A DNA stretch of 64,000 nucleotides from Armatimonadota bacterium (lineage in GTDB: Bacteria > Armatimonadota > Fimbriimonadia > Fimbriimonadales > Fimbriimonadaceae): positions 1 to 64,000 of the forward strand of contig JACRPN010000022.1 in assembly GCA_016223145.1 (NCBI GenBank), written 5' to 3'. Within the stretch, counting starts at the first letter, position 1; each line of letters opens with the position of its first letter. A program made the position numbers and the translations under genes. The notes under the pieces were generated by a model. It was not told the origin of the DNA. It ran no database searches and saw only the letters and a list, made by a program, of their open reading frames with translations. Below, one piece after another: positions 24,208 through 33,463 of the stretch.

Positions 24208-26847
24208 TCACCCCCCAAACGTAAACGACAGCTCAATGTCGAAGCCGCGGGAGCGGTAGGCCCCGCTGGTGGAGGCCGTATCCAGATTGCGGACCTCGCG
24301 CACCTTGTAGCCCCCAATCAAGGCGATGGATCGCCAAATCTGGTAGCGATAGGAGAGCGCCGCATACGATTCGGATTGGCCCGAGTAGCCGTTGGTCTGC
24401 CCATCCAGGAAGTCGAGGGCAAGGGACTGCTTATCGTTGAGCTGATACGTGAGGTTGGCGTCGAAGTGCGTGCCGTTCTGCTTGTAAAGGCTATTGCCGC
24501 CCGTCAGGAGCGAGTTGACCCCAAGCCGGTAGGACCAGGGGCCGATCCGGTCGCCTCGAAACTCCGCAGAGACGTTTGTCGCGTTGGACCGCGTGTTGCT
24601 TCCGGCGTAGCGCGTCTTGCTTTGGCTGAAGTCGAGATCGAAAAAGTGGTTCTTGTCCAGTTGAGCCGTAGCGCCCGCCAGATAGAACGTGGTGTCGGAA
24701 TTGGAGGTGATGGAACCGATATTGCGGGACTGCACATAGTCGGCCCGAAGGTTGATCCGCTCGGTGGGCCGATAGGTCGTTCCCAGGTGCAGCCGCCGGA
24801 CGTTCGTGTTCCCGAGGGAATACGGCTGGCCGTTATAGCCGCCGCTAAAGCCGTTTCCGCCATAGCCGAGGCCCAGGCCGTTGGTGAAGCCCCCAAGCGT
24901 CGCCAGCTTCCCAGAATCGCTTACCGTGTAGTCCAGGACGACCGATTGCCTCTCGCTGGGTGTGTAGCCGGCGCGCGCCATGACGTCCGACCCTACACCC
25001 GATTCCGAGCCGCTCTTGATCGAGCTCACGCTCGCATCCAGACCGAATGCCCAAGCCTCGCCGGCCGTGTAGGAGGTTTTGGCCCGGAGCGTCTGTAGGC
25101 CGATCTTCCGGTTGGAGACCACGTTGTTGAAGGTGGTAGGACCTTCCGCCTGGAGCGCCTCGAAGCCCCAGTTGGTGATGAGGCGCCCGAAGGTCCGCGA
25201 CGTGCCGAGCTCCAGCCCATCGGTCTTGGAATCGGTTCCGGTCGAACGGCTGCGAGTCCGGCGGTACTCCAGATTCCAAGGCTGGCCGGCCGTCTGAAGA
25301 TAGTCTGCGCCGGCGGTGAAGCTGGTCGAGCGCGCCGTGGTGAACTTGAGGTCGCCATTGCTGTCCGTCGTTCGGATCGAGACGGCGCTGTTGGCGTTGC
25401 GAAAGTCCAGCTTCCAGGGGCCCGAACCCTTGTAGGCGGCCCCGATGTCCGCGGCCTTTTCGTTTCGGTTGAAGCCGCGGCTCTCGACGCTCACGAATGT
25501 GCTGGGGACGTCTCGGACGGAGGAGGTCAGCGTCCAGTCGTTGAGCTGGTAGTTGAGGTCGACGCCCCGCGCCGTTCCTTCTAGGGGCGAGACCGGGCTT
25601 TCCAGCCTTCCGGTCGCCTGGCTATAGCGGATGCTCCCACTGTTTTTGCCGTTCCCGATCGGCAGACGGTAGTCGAAACCCCACACTTTCCGGTCTCCAT
25701 CGAGCGCCTGCGTGGGCTTGGGCACGTAGGTCGCCGAAATCGTGCTGGAAAGCGAGATGAACCGCGTAAAGAAGAACACAGTCTTGTTCTGAGAGTCGAA
25801 GTTGTAGTCGGCGCCCTCGGTCTGCAAGATGCCGTCGACCTTGACGACGACGGCATGGGGGTCCAGTGGCTCGAATTGCAGATAGTAAGGCGTCGAAGCA
25901 TCGCCCGCGCCCTGAAAGAGCTCGGTCCGGGAGCTGAGGGTGCTGCTCGCACCGGTGCGCTGCTCGATGGCCGTGAGCCCCAGCGTGCCATATCGCCCAA
26001 AGTTGTAGCTCGCCGAGGCGCCCTGGATCGTGCCGGTCGCGCGGCCCAGCGTGAAAGCCTCGAAGCTGATCGTGATCGTGCTCGTCGGCGCGATGATCCG
26101 TTCGATGAAGGTGATCGCTCCGGTCTCATAGCTGATCACATAGTCCTTGAGAAGCTCCATGGGCTGGCCGTCCACAAGCACGGTTTCGGAGCCCTTCACG
26201 ATCTGGGAGAAGCTGAGATAGTAGGGCCCGGAGGAGTTGTTGCCCTGGAGGGTGACGGTTCTGGCGCTTCCCTTGGCCTGGGTGTAGAGGGCGCGCATCT
26301 GGAACGGCCCTTGGCGATATTCGGCGACTGTGCCTTTCAGGAACTTGTTGAACGCCGCAAAACGGTTGGTGTTGAGCAGGCTGCCGTGAACGTCGCCGGC
26401 GAGGATCTTGAACGGCTTCTTGTCGAGGGTGAGCGTGAAGTCTTGAGATTGCGGGTCCTTGAACCGGTTGGTGTTGATCGTGGACTGGAAGCTCATCGAA
26501 CCCAGCACTTTGTTGCCCGCCACAGTCATGTAGCCGTTGTCGGTGAAGGTCTTGTTCCCCTCGCCGAAGTAGTTCAGCAGGTCGAAAGCGTCGCGATCCC
26601 CCTCGACGGTGTGCTGGTGGTAGCCTAGCGTGCGTCTGCCGCTCACTTGAATCTTGTCGAGGATCTCCCTCTTGAACCACTGAAGGATATCGGCGCCGTG
26701 GGCTTCACCCGGGATAACCAGCAACGCGGCACAGCCAATCAGGGCTGCAGCCTGTGGCGTTCTTGGGGACCTGCGTTGGGACCTGCGATTCAAGCTTCTG
26801 AAGTTCCGACTTCTGAGGGGGCGGTTTGGGTTCGTCGAAGCGCTCAC
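24208..26847 (-). CDS. Outer-membrane beta-barrel-like protein with repeated surface modules
   Basis: An 879-residue exported protein. The GTG start overlaps the csaB stop (GTGA). An Arg-rich n-region is followed by the hydrophobic AAALIGCAALLVIPGEAHG. Two tandem modules of about 65-70 residues are visible: YYLSFSQIVKGSETVLVDG with YVISYETGAITFIERI, and YYLQFEPLDPHAVVVKVDG with YNFDSQNKTVFFFTRF. The C-terminal half alternates short polar/aromatic strands (LRADYVQSRNIGS, HFFDLDFSQSKTRYAG) and ends DIELSFTFGG, a beta-signal-like end for outer-membrane insertion. It is cotranscribed after csaB, which suggests a role in envelope assembly. Exact function unknown. Confidence 0.7.
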   Translation of the reverse strand: MSASTNPNRPLRSRNFRSLNRRSQRRSPRTPQAAALIGCAALLVIPGEAHGADILQWFKREILDKIQVSGRRTLGYHQHTVEGDRDAFDLLNYFGEGNKTFTDNGYMTVAGNKVLGSMSFQSTINTNRFKDPQSQDFTLTLDKKPFKILAGDVHGSLLNTNRFAAFNKFLKGTVAEYRQGPFQMRALYTQAKGSARTVTLQGNNSSGPYYLSFSQIVKGSETVLVDGQPMELLKDYVISYETGAITFIERIIAPTSTITISFEAFTLGRATGTIQGASASYNFGRYGTLGLTAIEQRTGASSTLSSRTELFQGAGDASTPYYLQFEPLDPHAVVVKVDGILQTEGADYNFDSQNKTVFFFTRFISLSSTISATYVPKPTQALDGDRKVWGFDYRLPIGNGKNSGSIRYSQATGRLESPVSPLEGTARGVDLNYQLNDWTLTSSVRDVPSTFVSVESRGFNRNEKAADIGAAYKGSGPWKLDFRNANSAVSIRTTDSNGDLKFTTARSTSFTAGADYLQTAGQPWNLEYRRTRSRSTGTDSKTDGLELGTSRTFGRLITNWGFEALQAEGPTTFNNVVSNRKIGLQTLRAKTSYTAGEAWAFGLDASVSSIKSGSESGVGSDVMARAGYTPSERQSVVLDYTVSDSGKLATLGGFTNGLGLGYGGNGFSGGYNGQPYSLGNTNVRRLHLGTTYRPTERINLRADYVQSRNIGSITSNSDTTFYLAGATAQLDKNHFFDLDFSQSKTRYAGSNTRSNATNVSAEFRGDRIGPWSYRLGVNSLLTGGNSLYKQNGTHFDANLTYQLNDKQSLALDFLDGQTNGYSGQSESYAALSYRYQIWRSIALIGGYKVREVRNLDTASTSGAYRSRGFDIELSFTFGG

Positions 26848-27923
26848 GAACTGCTTTTTTGCGCCAGGAACGGCTTCAAAGTCTCGATATTGACCTGCGC
26901 CAGCTTGACCAGGTCTTCCCGCTTTTTGGCGACGATCTGCACATTGCGCTCGCGCTCCTTGAGGAACCCCATGAAGGCGTCGAAGAGGCGGTCGGCGGTC
27001 AGGTTCTCAATGGGTGGGGCAGTGTGAAGCCCCAGCATCTTGGCGAAGGCGTCCACTTTGGGATCGTAGCTGACCATGAAGGGCGGCACGCCGGCGTTGG
27101 CGGCGAGGATCCCCGCGTGGAGGCGCATGGCGATCACCGTTTCCATGCGCGCGATGCGCGATTGGATGAGCATCGGGGTGTCCAGCTTGCGGATGTCGGG
27201 GACCTTGCCCCCTTGCAGCCTGCCGATTTCGTAGATCATCTTGCCGTCTTCGTTGCGGTCCATCTCGATCAGCACCGGCATGTAGTTGGCCTTGAAGAGC
27301 TTCTGGGAGAGATCGCCAAAGAGCTGGTTGATTTTCTTGACGTTGCCCCAAGGCCTGGGCGCGATACCCACGGTTTTCATGCCACCAACTTGGAACTCGC
27401 CCGTTTCGGCGACCTGGCGGGGCTGCATCAGGAACGAGAGGTCCGCGCCGAGACGAGGCGTTGCCTTCACGCCAAGGTCTTTGAGGGTGTTGACTGATCC
27501 CGGGTCGCGCACGACGATGGCGTCGGCTGCGGTGAAGGCGAAGCGCGCGGCACGTTTTCCGACAAAAGTCTTGAGAGGCCCTACACCCTGGCTCAGGAAG
27601 ACCACCTTCTTCTTGGCCTTCTTGGCGCGGCGCACCAAGTCGCCGTAATAGGCCGCGCTGCGCGCGCTGGTCACGTCCTGAAAGACGCTCCCACCTGGAA
27701 AAACGAGAATGTCGCAGCGGTTCATGGCCTCATTGATCTGGCGCATGTCCTTGCGAGGGACAGAACGGATGCCGTAGTTGCGGTAGGTGATCTCGGGCGA
27801 GCCGCTCAGCAGCTCCATCTCGACGTCTTCTCGGGCGAGGCCCTCTGTCAGCCCAACGAGGATCGCGTCGTCACCAAGATTGCCGCAACCGAAATAGCCC
27901 GCCAGAAGTAGGTTCGTACTCAA
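26844..27923 (-). CDS. csaB: Polysaccharide pyruvyl transferase CsaB
   Basis: A 359-residue enzyme expected to add ketal-pyruvate to a cell-wall polysaccharide, the modification that SLH-domain proteins recognise. I place the start at the TTG at 27923, which overlaps the previous stop (TTGA) and gives LSTNLLLAGYFGCGNLGDDAIL, the usual family opening; the longer frame is only a shadow. Other family blocks: DILVFPGGSVFQD, VFLSQGVGPL and ETVIAMRLHAGILAANAGVP. It lies between DUF5693 and the outer-membrane barrel. The csaB-DUF5693 pairing is widespread. No SLH-domain gene lies in the window. Confidence 0.9.
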   Translation of the reverse strand: MSTNLLLAGYFGCGNLGDDAILVGLTEGLAREDVEMELLSGSPEITYRNYGIRSVPRKDMRQINEAMNRCDILVFPGGSVFQDVTSARSAAYYGDLVRRAKKAKKKVVFLSQGVGPLKTFVGKRAARFAFTAADAIVVRDPGSVNTLKDLGVKATPRLGADLSFLMQPRQVAETGEFQVGGMKTVGIAPRPWGNVKKINQLFGDLSQKLFKANYMPVLIEMDRNEDGKMIYEIGRLQGGKVPDIRKLDTPMLIQSRIARMETVIAMRLHAGILAANAGVPPFMVSYDPKVDAFAKMLGLHTAPPIENLTADRLFDAFMGFLKERERNVQIVAKKREDLVKLAQVNIETLKPFLAQKSSS

Positions 27924-29794
27924 TTTGAACTCTGCGCGCGCTGGTGCCGCCCTCGAAAAGCTGCCCACAGGAGCAGGCCGATTATACCGCCCACAACAGC
28001 GCCGACCCCGATTCTCGTGACGCTGACCAATAGAGGGGTATGGATGTGGCACATGGTGTTGACCACGCTGGTCTGGCCGATCGCACCGAGCGTTAGGGCC
28101 AGCGCCGTCCAGCCGCCCAGCTTCGCGCCCTTGTCGCCAAGCTTGGTCTGCCATGCGAGCAAGAACAGCCCGATGATCAGGGCCGGATGCCCAAAGAGGA
28201 TTTCCTTGGTCCGCGGGCGGACCACGAGGAAGGTCTCCATGATCGAGCGTATCTTGAGCTCGAGGCCCGAAACAGCCTCGGGGTTGTCGTTGCCGGTGCG
28301 AAGGAACATCAGCCCGAGCGCGCCGAGGATCACAACGAAGAGAACGGCTTGATTCCAGGTGATGGCGCTCTTGAGCGAGCCGCGCGCGTTGGTGAGTCGA
28401 GTCAGAAAATAGAAGCCGACGAGGGCCACCGGCAGATAGTGGGCAAGCTTGACACCCAGGAACTGGTCGGCGACCACCAAGTAGTTGGTGCCGTTAAGCA
28501 GCCCGGCGACGCACAGGCCACCAATGAGGCTGGTCACGGTCATGTGAACGTAGGAGACCAGCGGGTTGGCTTCGCGGCGTGTGTCGAGAATGAGGAAGGC
28601 GAGGGTGGGGAACGCCACCGCACATGCCAGGGCAGTATAGGGACGCGCCGAGTCCAAATAAGCTCCAGCGCCGAGGCCCAGCGAGAGCGCCCCGCCAAGG
28701 AGCTGCCATTTCTGGCCGGAAACCAGGCTGCTGAAGACGAAGAACAGCACCGGCGCGGCGGCGAGCCCGATGCCGAGAAACACGACCTTGGGGACCCCGG
28801 GGTCCTCATAGGGCCGAGCTGGGCCGATGCCGAGACCTTCTCTTTGGAGTCCGTTCGAGACTTGTGCCACGAAGTGCGCTAGGGAGTCCAGCGGCGCAGG
28901 CCCCGAGAAGTTGAGGGGGCGGAGAAGGAGGATTCGGATGCCGCGCTCGGCGGCGGCCTTGACATAGCGCTCGACGGCGGCGGAATCGGGCATCTTGTCG
29001 AGCTCGGCAGCCTGCGCCGAGTGAAGTCGGACGGTGAGTTCGGGGGCTTGGTCGAGCACATTGGCAATACCGCCCATCTTGGCGAACTCGGGGTTCGCGA
29101 AGATCATGTTGTTGGCCCTCAGGGCTTCGATCAGCGCCGGGATGTTCTGGCGTCGCCCAAGGACCTGGTCGCCCATCGGAAGGAAGTAGCGGGCCTGAGC
29201 CTCGCGGAGGAGAAAGGCGATGGCGGCCGGGTTCGATCCCTCGGTGTTGGAATAGCGGGCGATGATCTCCAGACCGTGCAACTCCCCGGTGCCGTACATC
29301 GATCTCCGCAGCCCGACCACGACCGATCGCAGCACATCGGGCTGGACCCCTTCGACGCCTGCCGTCTCCCAACCGTTGTCCTTGATCTTCGGGTTGACCG
29401 TCACGGAACCTGGGAATTGGGCATTGAGAGCATTGGCGACTTGGGCAATGTCGAATGCGCTGATTTCGTAGGCATGCCCTCCGTCGGCGGCGTGGTACGC
29501 GTCAGAGACCTCCTCGGGGCTGAACCGGACCATACCCTCGTCCATCAGGTTGCCAACCGTCTTCTCCGACTCCACAATCGCCCGCAACCCCGCCTCTTTG
29601 AGTCGTGGAAGGGCATCGGCCAGATCAAGGCCCTGAGCTGCGGCGATGCGCTCCACAGACTCCAGTTCCAGAGCGATCATCACCGAGCGGTTGTGGCGCT
29701 CGACCTTGAAGCGCTCCAGCAGCGACACGCAGGAGACCGCCGCGCATACCAGCACGGACGCCAAAACCCAAACCGGAACCTTAGGTGAGCTCAT
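27920..29794 (-). CDS. DUF5693 membrane protein
   Basis: A 624-residue protein. Start at 29794 (MSSPKVPVWVLASVLVCAAV) gives one N-terminal membrane segment. A long extracytoplasmic domain follows (ALPRLKEAGLRAIVESEKTV, GIRILLLRPLNFSGP), then about eight to ten transmembrane helices (VVFLGIGLAAAPVLFFVF through VGAVVGGIIGLLLWAAF). This arrangement and the csaB neighbour match DUF5693, a family of unknown function linked to secondary cell-wall polymer pyruvylation. It overlaps rhomboid by 14 bases and csaB by 4, so all three are coupled. Confidence 0.8.
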   Translation of the reverse strand: MSSPKVPVWVLASVLVCAAVSCVSLLERFKVERHNRSVMIALELESVERIAAAQGLDLADALPRLKEAGLRAIVESEKTVGNLMDEGMVRFSPEEVSDAYHAADGGHAYEISAFDIAQVANALNAQFPGSVTVNPKIKDNGWETAGVEGVQPDVLRSVVVGLRRSMYGTGELHGLEIIARYSNTEGSNPAAIAFLLREAQARYFLPMGDQVLGRRQNIPALIEALRANNMIFANPEFAKMGGIANVLDQAPELTVRLHSAQAAELDKMPDSAAVERYVKAAAERGIRILLLRPLNFSGPAPLDSLAHFVAQVSNGLQREGLGIGPARPYEDPGVPKVVFLGIGLAAAPVLFFVFSSLVSGQKWQLLGGALSLGLGAGAYLDSARPYTALACAVAFPTLAFLILDTRREANPLVSYVHMTVTSLIGGLCVAGLLNGTNYLVVADQFLGVKLAHYLPVALVGFYFLTRLTNARGSLKSAITWNQAVLFVVILGALGLMFLRTGNDNPEAVSGLELKIRSIMETFLVVRPRTKEILFGHPALIIGLFLLAWQTKLGDKGAKLGGWTALALTLGAIGQTSVVNTMCHIHTPLLVSVTRIGVGAVVGGIIGLLLWAAFRGRHQRAQSSN

Positions 29795-30467
29795 CTTCAA
29801 ACTCCGCTTCTCGCCCCCTGAGGATCTTCCTGCGGCCACCCATCGCCAAAATGGTCGCCATGCCCGCCATGAACCCGCCCGCGTGCGCCCAGTTCGCCAC
29901 GCCCACCTGGTGCCCGAACACCTGCCATAGGAACCACACACCCAGCAGAATCCACGCGCTGACCTCCAGCGGGAGAAAGATGTAGGGAAGGATGACCTCG
30001 ATCTTGCTGGCGGGGAACATCAGGAAATAGCACCCCAGCACGCCGCCGATCGCCCCGCTGGCGCCAACGATGGGCGTTGGCGAGAGGGGATCCACAAACA
30101 CCTGGCACGCCGAGGCGAACAGTCCCCACCCCAGGTAGTAAAGAGCGAATCGAGGGGCTCCCAGCGCGACTTCGATCGAGGTGCCAAACACCAACAAGAA
30201 GAGCATGTTGCCGGCGAGGTGCATGAAGTTCGCATGCAGGAACATGCTGGTGTAGAGCGTCGTGAGGTTGCTCCACTGGCCGTTCCCACTGAGCGCCTCG
30301 GTAACAAGCTTGGGGCGCATACCGAGGTCCGCAAAGACCACACTCGGGTTGCTGAGGTTCCAGTGCCACTGCCGGTCCCAGAAATAGATGATCACGTTCA
30401 CGGCGAGGAGCGTGTAGGTGACGAGCGGATACGTTCGGCCCGGCTGATTGGCGCGAAACGGGAACAT
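29781..30467 (-). CDS. Rhomboid-family intramembrane serine protease
   Basis: A 228-residue, six- to seven-helix membrane protein. The catalytic dyad is visible: Ser137 in IVGASGAIGG and His195 in NWAHAGGFMAG. The conserved HANFMHLAGNMLFL (with the oxyanion His/Asn) occupies the second helix region. Rhomboids cut transmembrane segments of other proteins within the bilayer. It is first in a coupled operon with DUF5693 and csaB, so it may process a membrane component of the same envelope system, which is inference. Confidence 0.9.
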   Translation of the reverse strand: MFPFRANQPGRTYPLVTYTLLAVNVIIYFWDRQWHWNLSNPSVVFADLGMRPKLVTEALSGNGQWSNLTTLYTSMFLHANFMHLAGNMLFLLVFGTSIEVALGAPRFALYYLGWGLFASACQVFVDPLSPTPIVGASGAIGGVLGCYFLMFPASKIEVILPYIFLPLEVSAWILLGVWFLWQVFGHQVGVANWAHAGGFMAGMATILAMGGRRKILRGREAEFEDELT

Positions 30468-30507
30468 GCGGGGGGGATTGTACCGGGGATAGGCGCGCCC
30501 GGCGGAA

Positions 30508-32889
30508 CTACCGGGTCTCCACCGTCCGTCTCAGGCCCTTGCCGCTTGGCAGGATGGGGCCAGAGTGCGGATTTCCGTCGACGTACAGCGCCTCTGCAGT
30601 GTTTGCAGAGAGGGATATGTCGAACGTGTCCCCGCGGAACGGGCGAACCATCGACACGGGCCCGAGCCCTTGAGGCAGACTCCCCCTGGCCACCAAGCCC
30701 TCTCGCGTTGGCCGGACGCCCAAAATCCAGTGGGTCGCGGTTCTTCGCAGCCATGCGGCGGTGCCGGTGTACCAGGTCCACCCTGCGCGGCCCTCAAAGG
30801 GCGAATCAGGGCCGTCCACGTTGCCGGGCATCACGTAGGGTTCCGCCTGATAGCGGTCGGGGTCGTCGGCGGATCGCAGCGGCGGCAAAAGGCTCCGGTA
30901 CAGGGCGTAGGCGCCGTCGAGGTCCCCGTGTCGTGCCAGGGCTTGGATCGCCCAAGTGGCCGCGTGGCAGTAAACGCCGCCGTTCTCCCTTAGGCCTGGC
31001 GCGTAGCGGGTGATGTAGCCGATGTGCGGATCAGGCGTACAGTAGGCCGGGGCTAGAAGCAACGGCCCGTAGGGCTTGATGAGGCGCCTTCGCACCGAGT
31101 TCATGGCGGCCTCCGCGCGCTCGGGCGAGGCAATGCCGCTGATGACGGCCCAGGTCTGAGGGTTCAAAAAGATGCTGCCGCTGCGGTTCTCTTTGGACCC
31201 GAAGGGGCGCCCCTCGTCATTGGTACCGGCGATATACCAATCGCCGTCCCAGCCGTGCGTTTCGACCGCCCGCTGGAGGTCGCCGGCCTCTTGTTGGAAC
31301 CTCGACGCCGTCGCCCCATCCCCAAGGTCACTTATCACTGGCGCCAAGCGGCGAAGCACGTCATGTAGGAACATCGCCAGCCAGACCGATTCGCCCCGGC
31401 CCTCGAGCCCGGCGTGGCTTAGCCCGTCGTTCCAGTCGCCGGCGCCGATGAGAGGAAGGCCGCGCTTCGAGCGGCGGTCCAGCGCCCTCTCGATGCCGCG
31501 CAGACAGTGGTCGAGCAGCGTGCCTCGGGCGCCCGGCTTCTCCGTTTCGCGTGAGAGATAGGCGAGATCGACGTGGCAAGCGGCAAGGTCGTCGGTCTCG
31601 TCCATGTACTCCAGCAGCGCGTAAGCGGGCCAAAGGCTGGTGTCGGAGTGCTTACTCGCCGCGAAGATCTGGGAGTTGGGGTGCCACCAATGGCGCACAC
31701 CTCCGTCCTCGTACATGGCCTCGGCGTGGATGCCGATCTGGGCGAGTGTCGCGCCAGGCTCGATTTCGAGGAGCATCAGGCTATCTTGAAGCTGGTCGCG
31801 GAACCCGTAAGCGCCGCCCTGCTGGAAATAGGCGCACCTCGCCTTCATGCGCCCCACTTCGGCTTGATAGGGGAGCCAGGCGTTGTTCATGAGGTCGAAG
31901 ACGGGGTCCAGGGTCTCGATGGCGAGAGCGCCGGAGCGATCGGCGTGGAATCGCCGGGTCGCCTCAAGCGCGGATTCAGCTGCCTCCAAGGTTTGAAAGG
32001 GACGAGGCAGGTTCTTGGATTCACCCTGAACCGCCGCGATCACGACGGCAAAGGACTTCGACTCGCCAGGCGCGAGTTCGAGTTCGGCAGTGAAGGCGCC
32101 GACCGGGTCGTCCCAAGATCCTGTGTTCGCGGGCTTTTCGGCGCTGATCAGGGCTTGGGGCTCGGCTTCAAGCCCGGCGCGCCCCAGGAACTGGGACTTG
32201 TCGCAGAACCAATTGGCACCGTCAAGACCGATGGCCTCAAGGCTCGCCGAGAGCGGAGATTCCGGGCGAAAGTCCCGGTCTTCGGGGATGGGCGGCCGCT
32301 TCGTGACGACCAGTCGCCGCCCCTCGACCGACGTGGAGATGAACAGCCGGTGGAACTCGCGGTGCCACTCGCCCTGCTCACCCAAGAACCACTCCAGATA
32401 CGCGCCGACCCTCAGGCGGGCGGGCGTCGGCCGGCGATTGCGGATCCGCACGATCCAACATTCGCAGTCGTGCCCTTCAGGCACGAAGAAGGTGTGGTCG
32501 GATTCGATTCCGTTCTCGGTGCGGCGAAATGTGCTGTAGCCAAGTCCGTGCTCGACCTCGTCACTCTCCGCGCGTTTTCGGGAGGGCCCCAGCGAGGTGG
32601 TGTGGATGGCGCCGGTGTCTCTGTCGGCAACATAGAGCCAACGTCCGTGGGCGTCCCGGGCCAGATCCTGCTCCCAGCGGGTGATGCGTCCAAGCTGCGA
32701 GTTGCCAATCCAGGAAAAGCCGCCGCCGGCCTGGCTGAGCACGAGCCCATAGCTGCCGTTGCTCATGACGTTGATCCAGGGCCTGGGGGTCAGGGGGTCT
32801 TCAATGAGGAATGAGCCCGTTTCGGGAAGAAACCGGCCGTAGCGCGAGCAGGGCAGGTTTTCGCTTCGCGGTAGGGTTTCTTCTGACAT
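30508..32889 (-). CDS. GH94 glycoside phosphorylase (cellobiose/cellodextrin type)
   Basis: A 793-residue enzyme that should phosphorolyse a beta-linked disaccharide or oligosaccharide to a sugar 1-phosphate. Start at 32889 (MSEETLPRSENLP) is chosen over a TTG further upstream. Features: the N-terminal beta-sandwich (YGRFLPETGSFLIEDP, TPRPWINVMSN), then an (alpha/alpha)6 barrel with YFQQGGAYGFRDQLQDSL and the catalytic Asp in IGAGDWNDGL (about residue 485), and RHWWHPNS. The length fits cellobiose, laminaribiose or chitobiose phosphorylases. No signal peptide, hence cytoplasmic. It is divergent from the lipoprotein-lacI-pseudopilin cluster and shares its control region. Confidence 0.88.
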   Translation of the reverse strand: MSEETLPRSENLPCSRYGRFLPETGSFLIEDPLTPRPWINVMSNGSYGLVLSQAGGGFSWIGNSQLGRITRWEQDLARDAHGRWLYVADRDTGAIHTTSLGPSRKRAESDEVEHGLGYSTFRRTENGIESDHTFFVPEGHDCECWIVRIRNRRPTPARLRVGAYLEWFLGEQGEWHREFHRLFISTSVEGRRLVVTKRPPIPEDRDFRPESPLSASLEAIGLDGANWFCDKSQFLGRAGLEAEPQALISAEKPANTGSWDDPVGAFTAELELAPGESKSFAVVIAAVQGESKNLPRPFQTLEAAESALEATRRFHADRSGALAIETLDPVFDLMNNAWLPYQAEVGRMKARCAYFQQGGAYGFRDQLQDSLMLLEIEPGATLAQIGIHAEAMYEDGGVRHWWHPNSQIFAASKHSDTSLWPAYALLEYMDETDDLAACHVDLAYLSRETEKPGARGTLLDHCLRGIERALDRRSKRGLPLIGAGDWNDGLSHAGLEGRGESVWLAMFLHDVLRRLAPVISDLGDGATASRFQQEAGDLQRAVETHGWDGDWYIAGTNDEGRPFGSKENRSGSIFLNPQTWAVISGIASPERAEAAMNSVRRRLIKPYGPLLLAPAYCTPDPHIGYITRYAPGLRENGGVYCHAATWAIQALARHGDLDGAYALYRSLLPPLRSADDPDRYQAEPYVMPGNVDGPDSPFEGRAGWTWYTGTAAWLRRTATHWILGVRPTREGLVARGSLPQGLGPVSMVRPFRGDTFDISLSANTAEALYVDGNPHSGPILPSGKGLRRTVETR

Positions 32890-33027
32890 CTGGCAAACCG
32901 CCGATCCCAGAGGCGACGGCGTAAAGAGTATCGGGGACTCGTGTTCGGGATTGTTACTCAATGGGCGTTCCCAGTACAAGTTGAATCTGCAGCCCAGGAA
33001 CGGCCAAACGGACCATCCTGGAGGAGA

Positions 33028-33062
33028 TTGACTTTACTGAATCGTTTCAGTTAGGCTATTAT
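33028..33062 (+). promoter_or_regulatory. Promoter region with LacI-type operator O1
   Basis: TTGACT (33028-33033) and TATTAT (33057-33062) flank CTGAATCGTTTCAG (33037-33050), whose outer five bases pair perfectly around a central CG. The spacing between hexamers is 23 bases, longer than usual, so the exact promoter is uncertain. The site is shared by the divergent GH94 gene. A near-identical site precedes the lacI at 33464. Confidence 0.7.
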
Positions 33063-33083
33063 GAACCATAGGAGACGTATCCC

Positions 33084-33404
33084 GTGAAGATTTTTGGACC
33101 CATCGCCCTGTTTCTCATCCTTTTTGGAGTTGTCGGCTGCTCCGGAGGGGGCACGCAGTCGATGAACCAGGATTACCTTCAGAACGCCGAAGCGCAAGGA
33201 AAGGCGAAGCGCGCCATTTTTGACCGGGCAGGTGGAGACTGGAACGCGATGTCCGCCGAGGACAAGAAGGAGTTTCTTTCGTACTTCCCCGATGAAGCGA
33301 ATGCCCAGAAATTCTGGGAAATGATGAAGCATCCGCCATCGTCCGGCGGCCCGGGAATCCCGCCCACTGGGGCAGGTACGGGAGCGCCCACTACTGGCAA
33401 TTAG
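33084..33404 (+). CDS. Small lipoprotein, 106 aa (locus 2)
   Basis: The GTG start is set by AGGAGA nine bases upstream. Leader MKIFGPIALFLILFGVVGC is a clear lipobox. The mature part is charged and helical (AQGKAKRAIFDRAGGDWNAM, EDKKEFLSYFPDEANAQKF), then a Gly/Pro/Thr tail (GIPPTGAGTGAPTTGN). It has the same length, start codon and layout as the lipoprotein at 8501, in an equivalent neighbourhood. I do not recognise a family. It is followed by lacI and pseudopilin genes. Confidence 0.8.
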   Translation: MKIFGPIALFLILFGVVGCSGGGTQSMNQDYLQNAEAQGKAKRAIFDRAGGDWNAMSAEDKKEFLSYFPDEANAQKFWEMMKHPPSSGGPGIPPTGAGTGAPTTGN

Positions 33405-33445
33405 CCGAATGCTTTGCGATTTTGCCGAATATGTCGTAAGATGAT

Positions 33446-33459
33446 CTGAACCGTTTCAG
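33446..33459 (+). promoter_or_regulatory. LacI-type operator O2
   Basis: CTGAACCGTTTCAG, differing from O1 at one base (C for T at position 6). It ends 4 bases before the lacI ATG, so bound repressor would block the start of its own gene. A TAAGAT hexamer sits just upstream at 33437-33442. No ribosome binding site separates it from the ATG. Confidence 0.72.
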
Positions 33460-33463
33460 TCCC

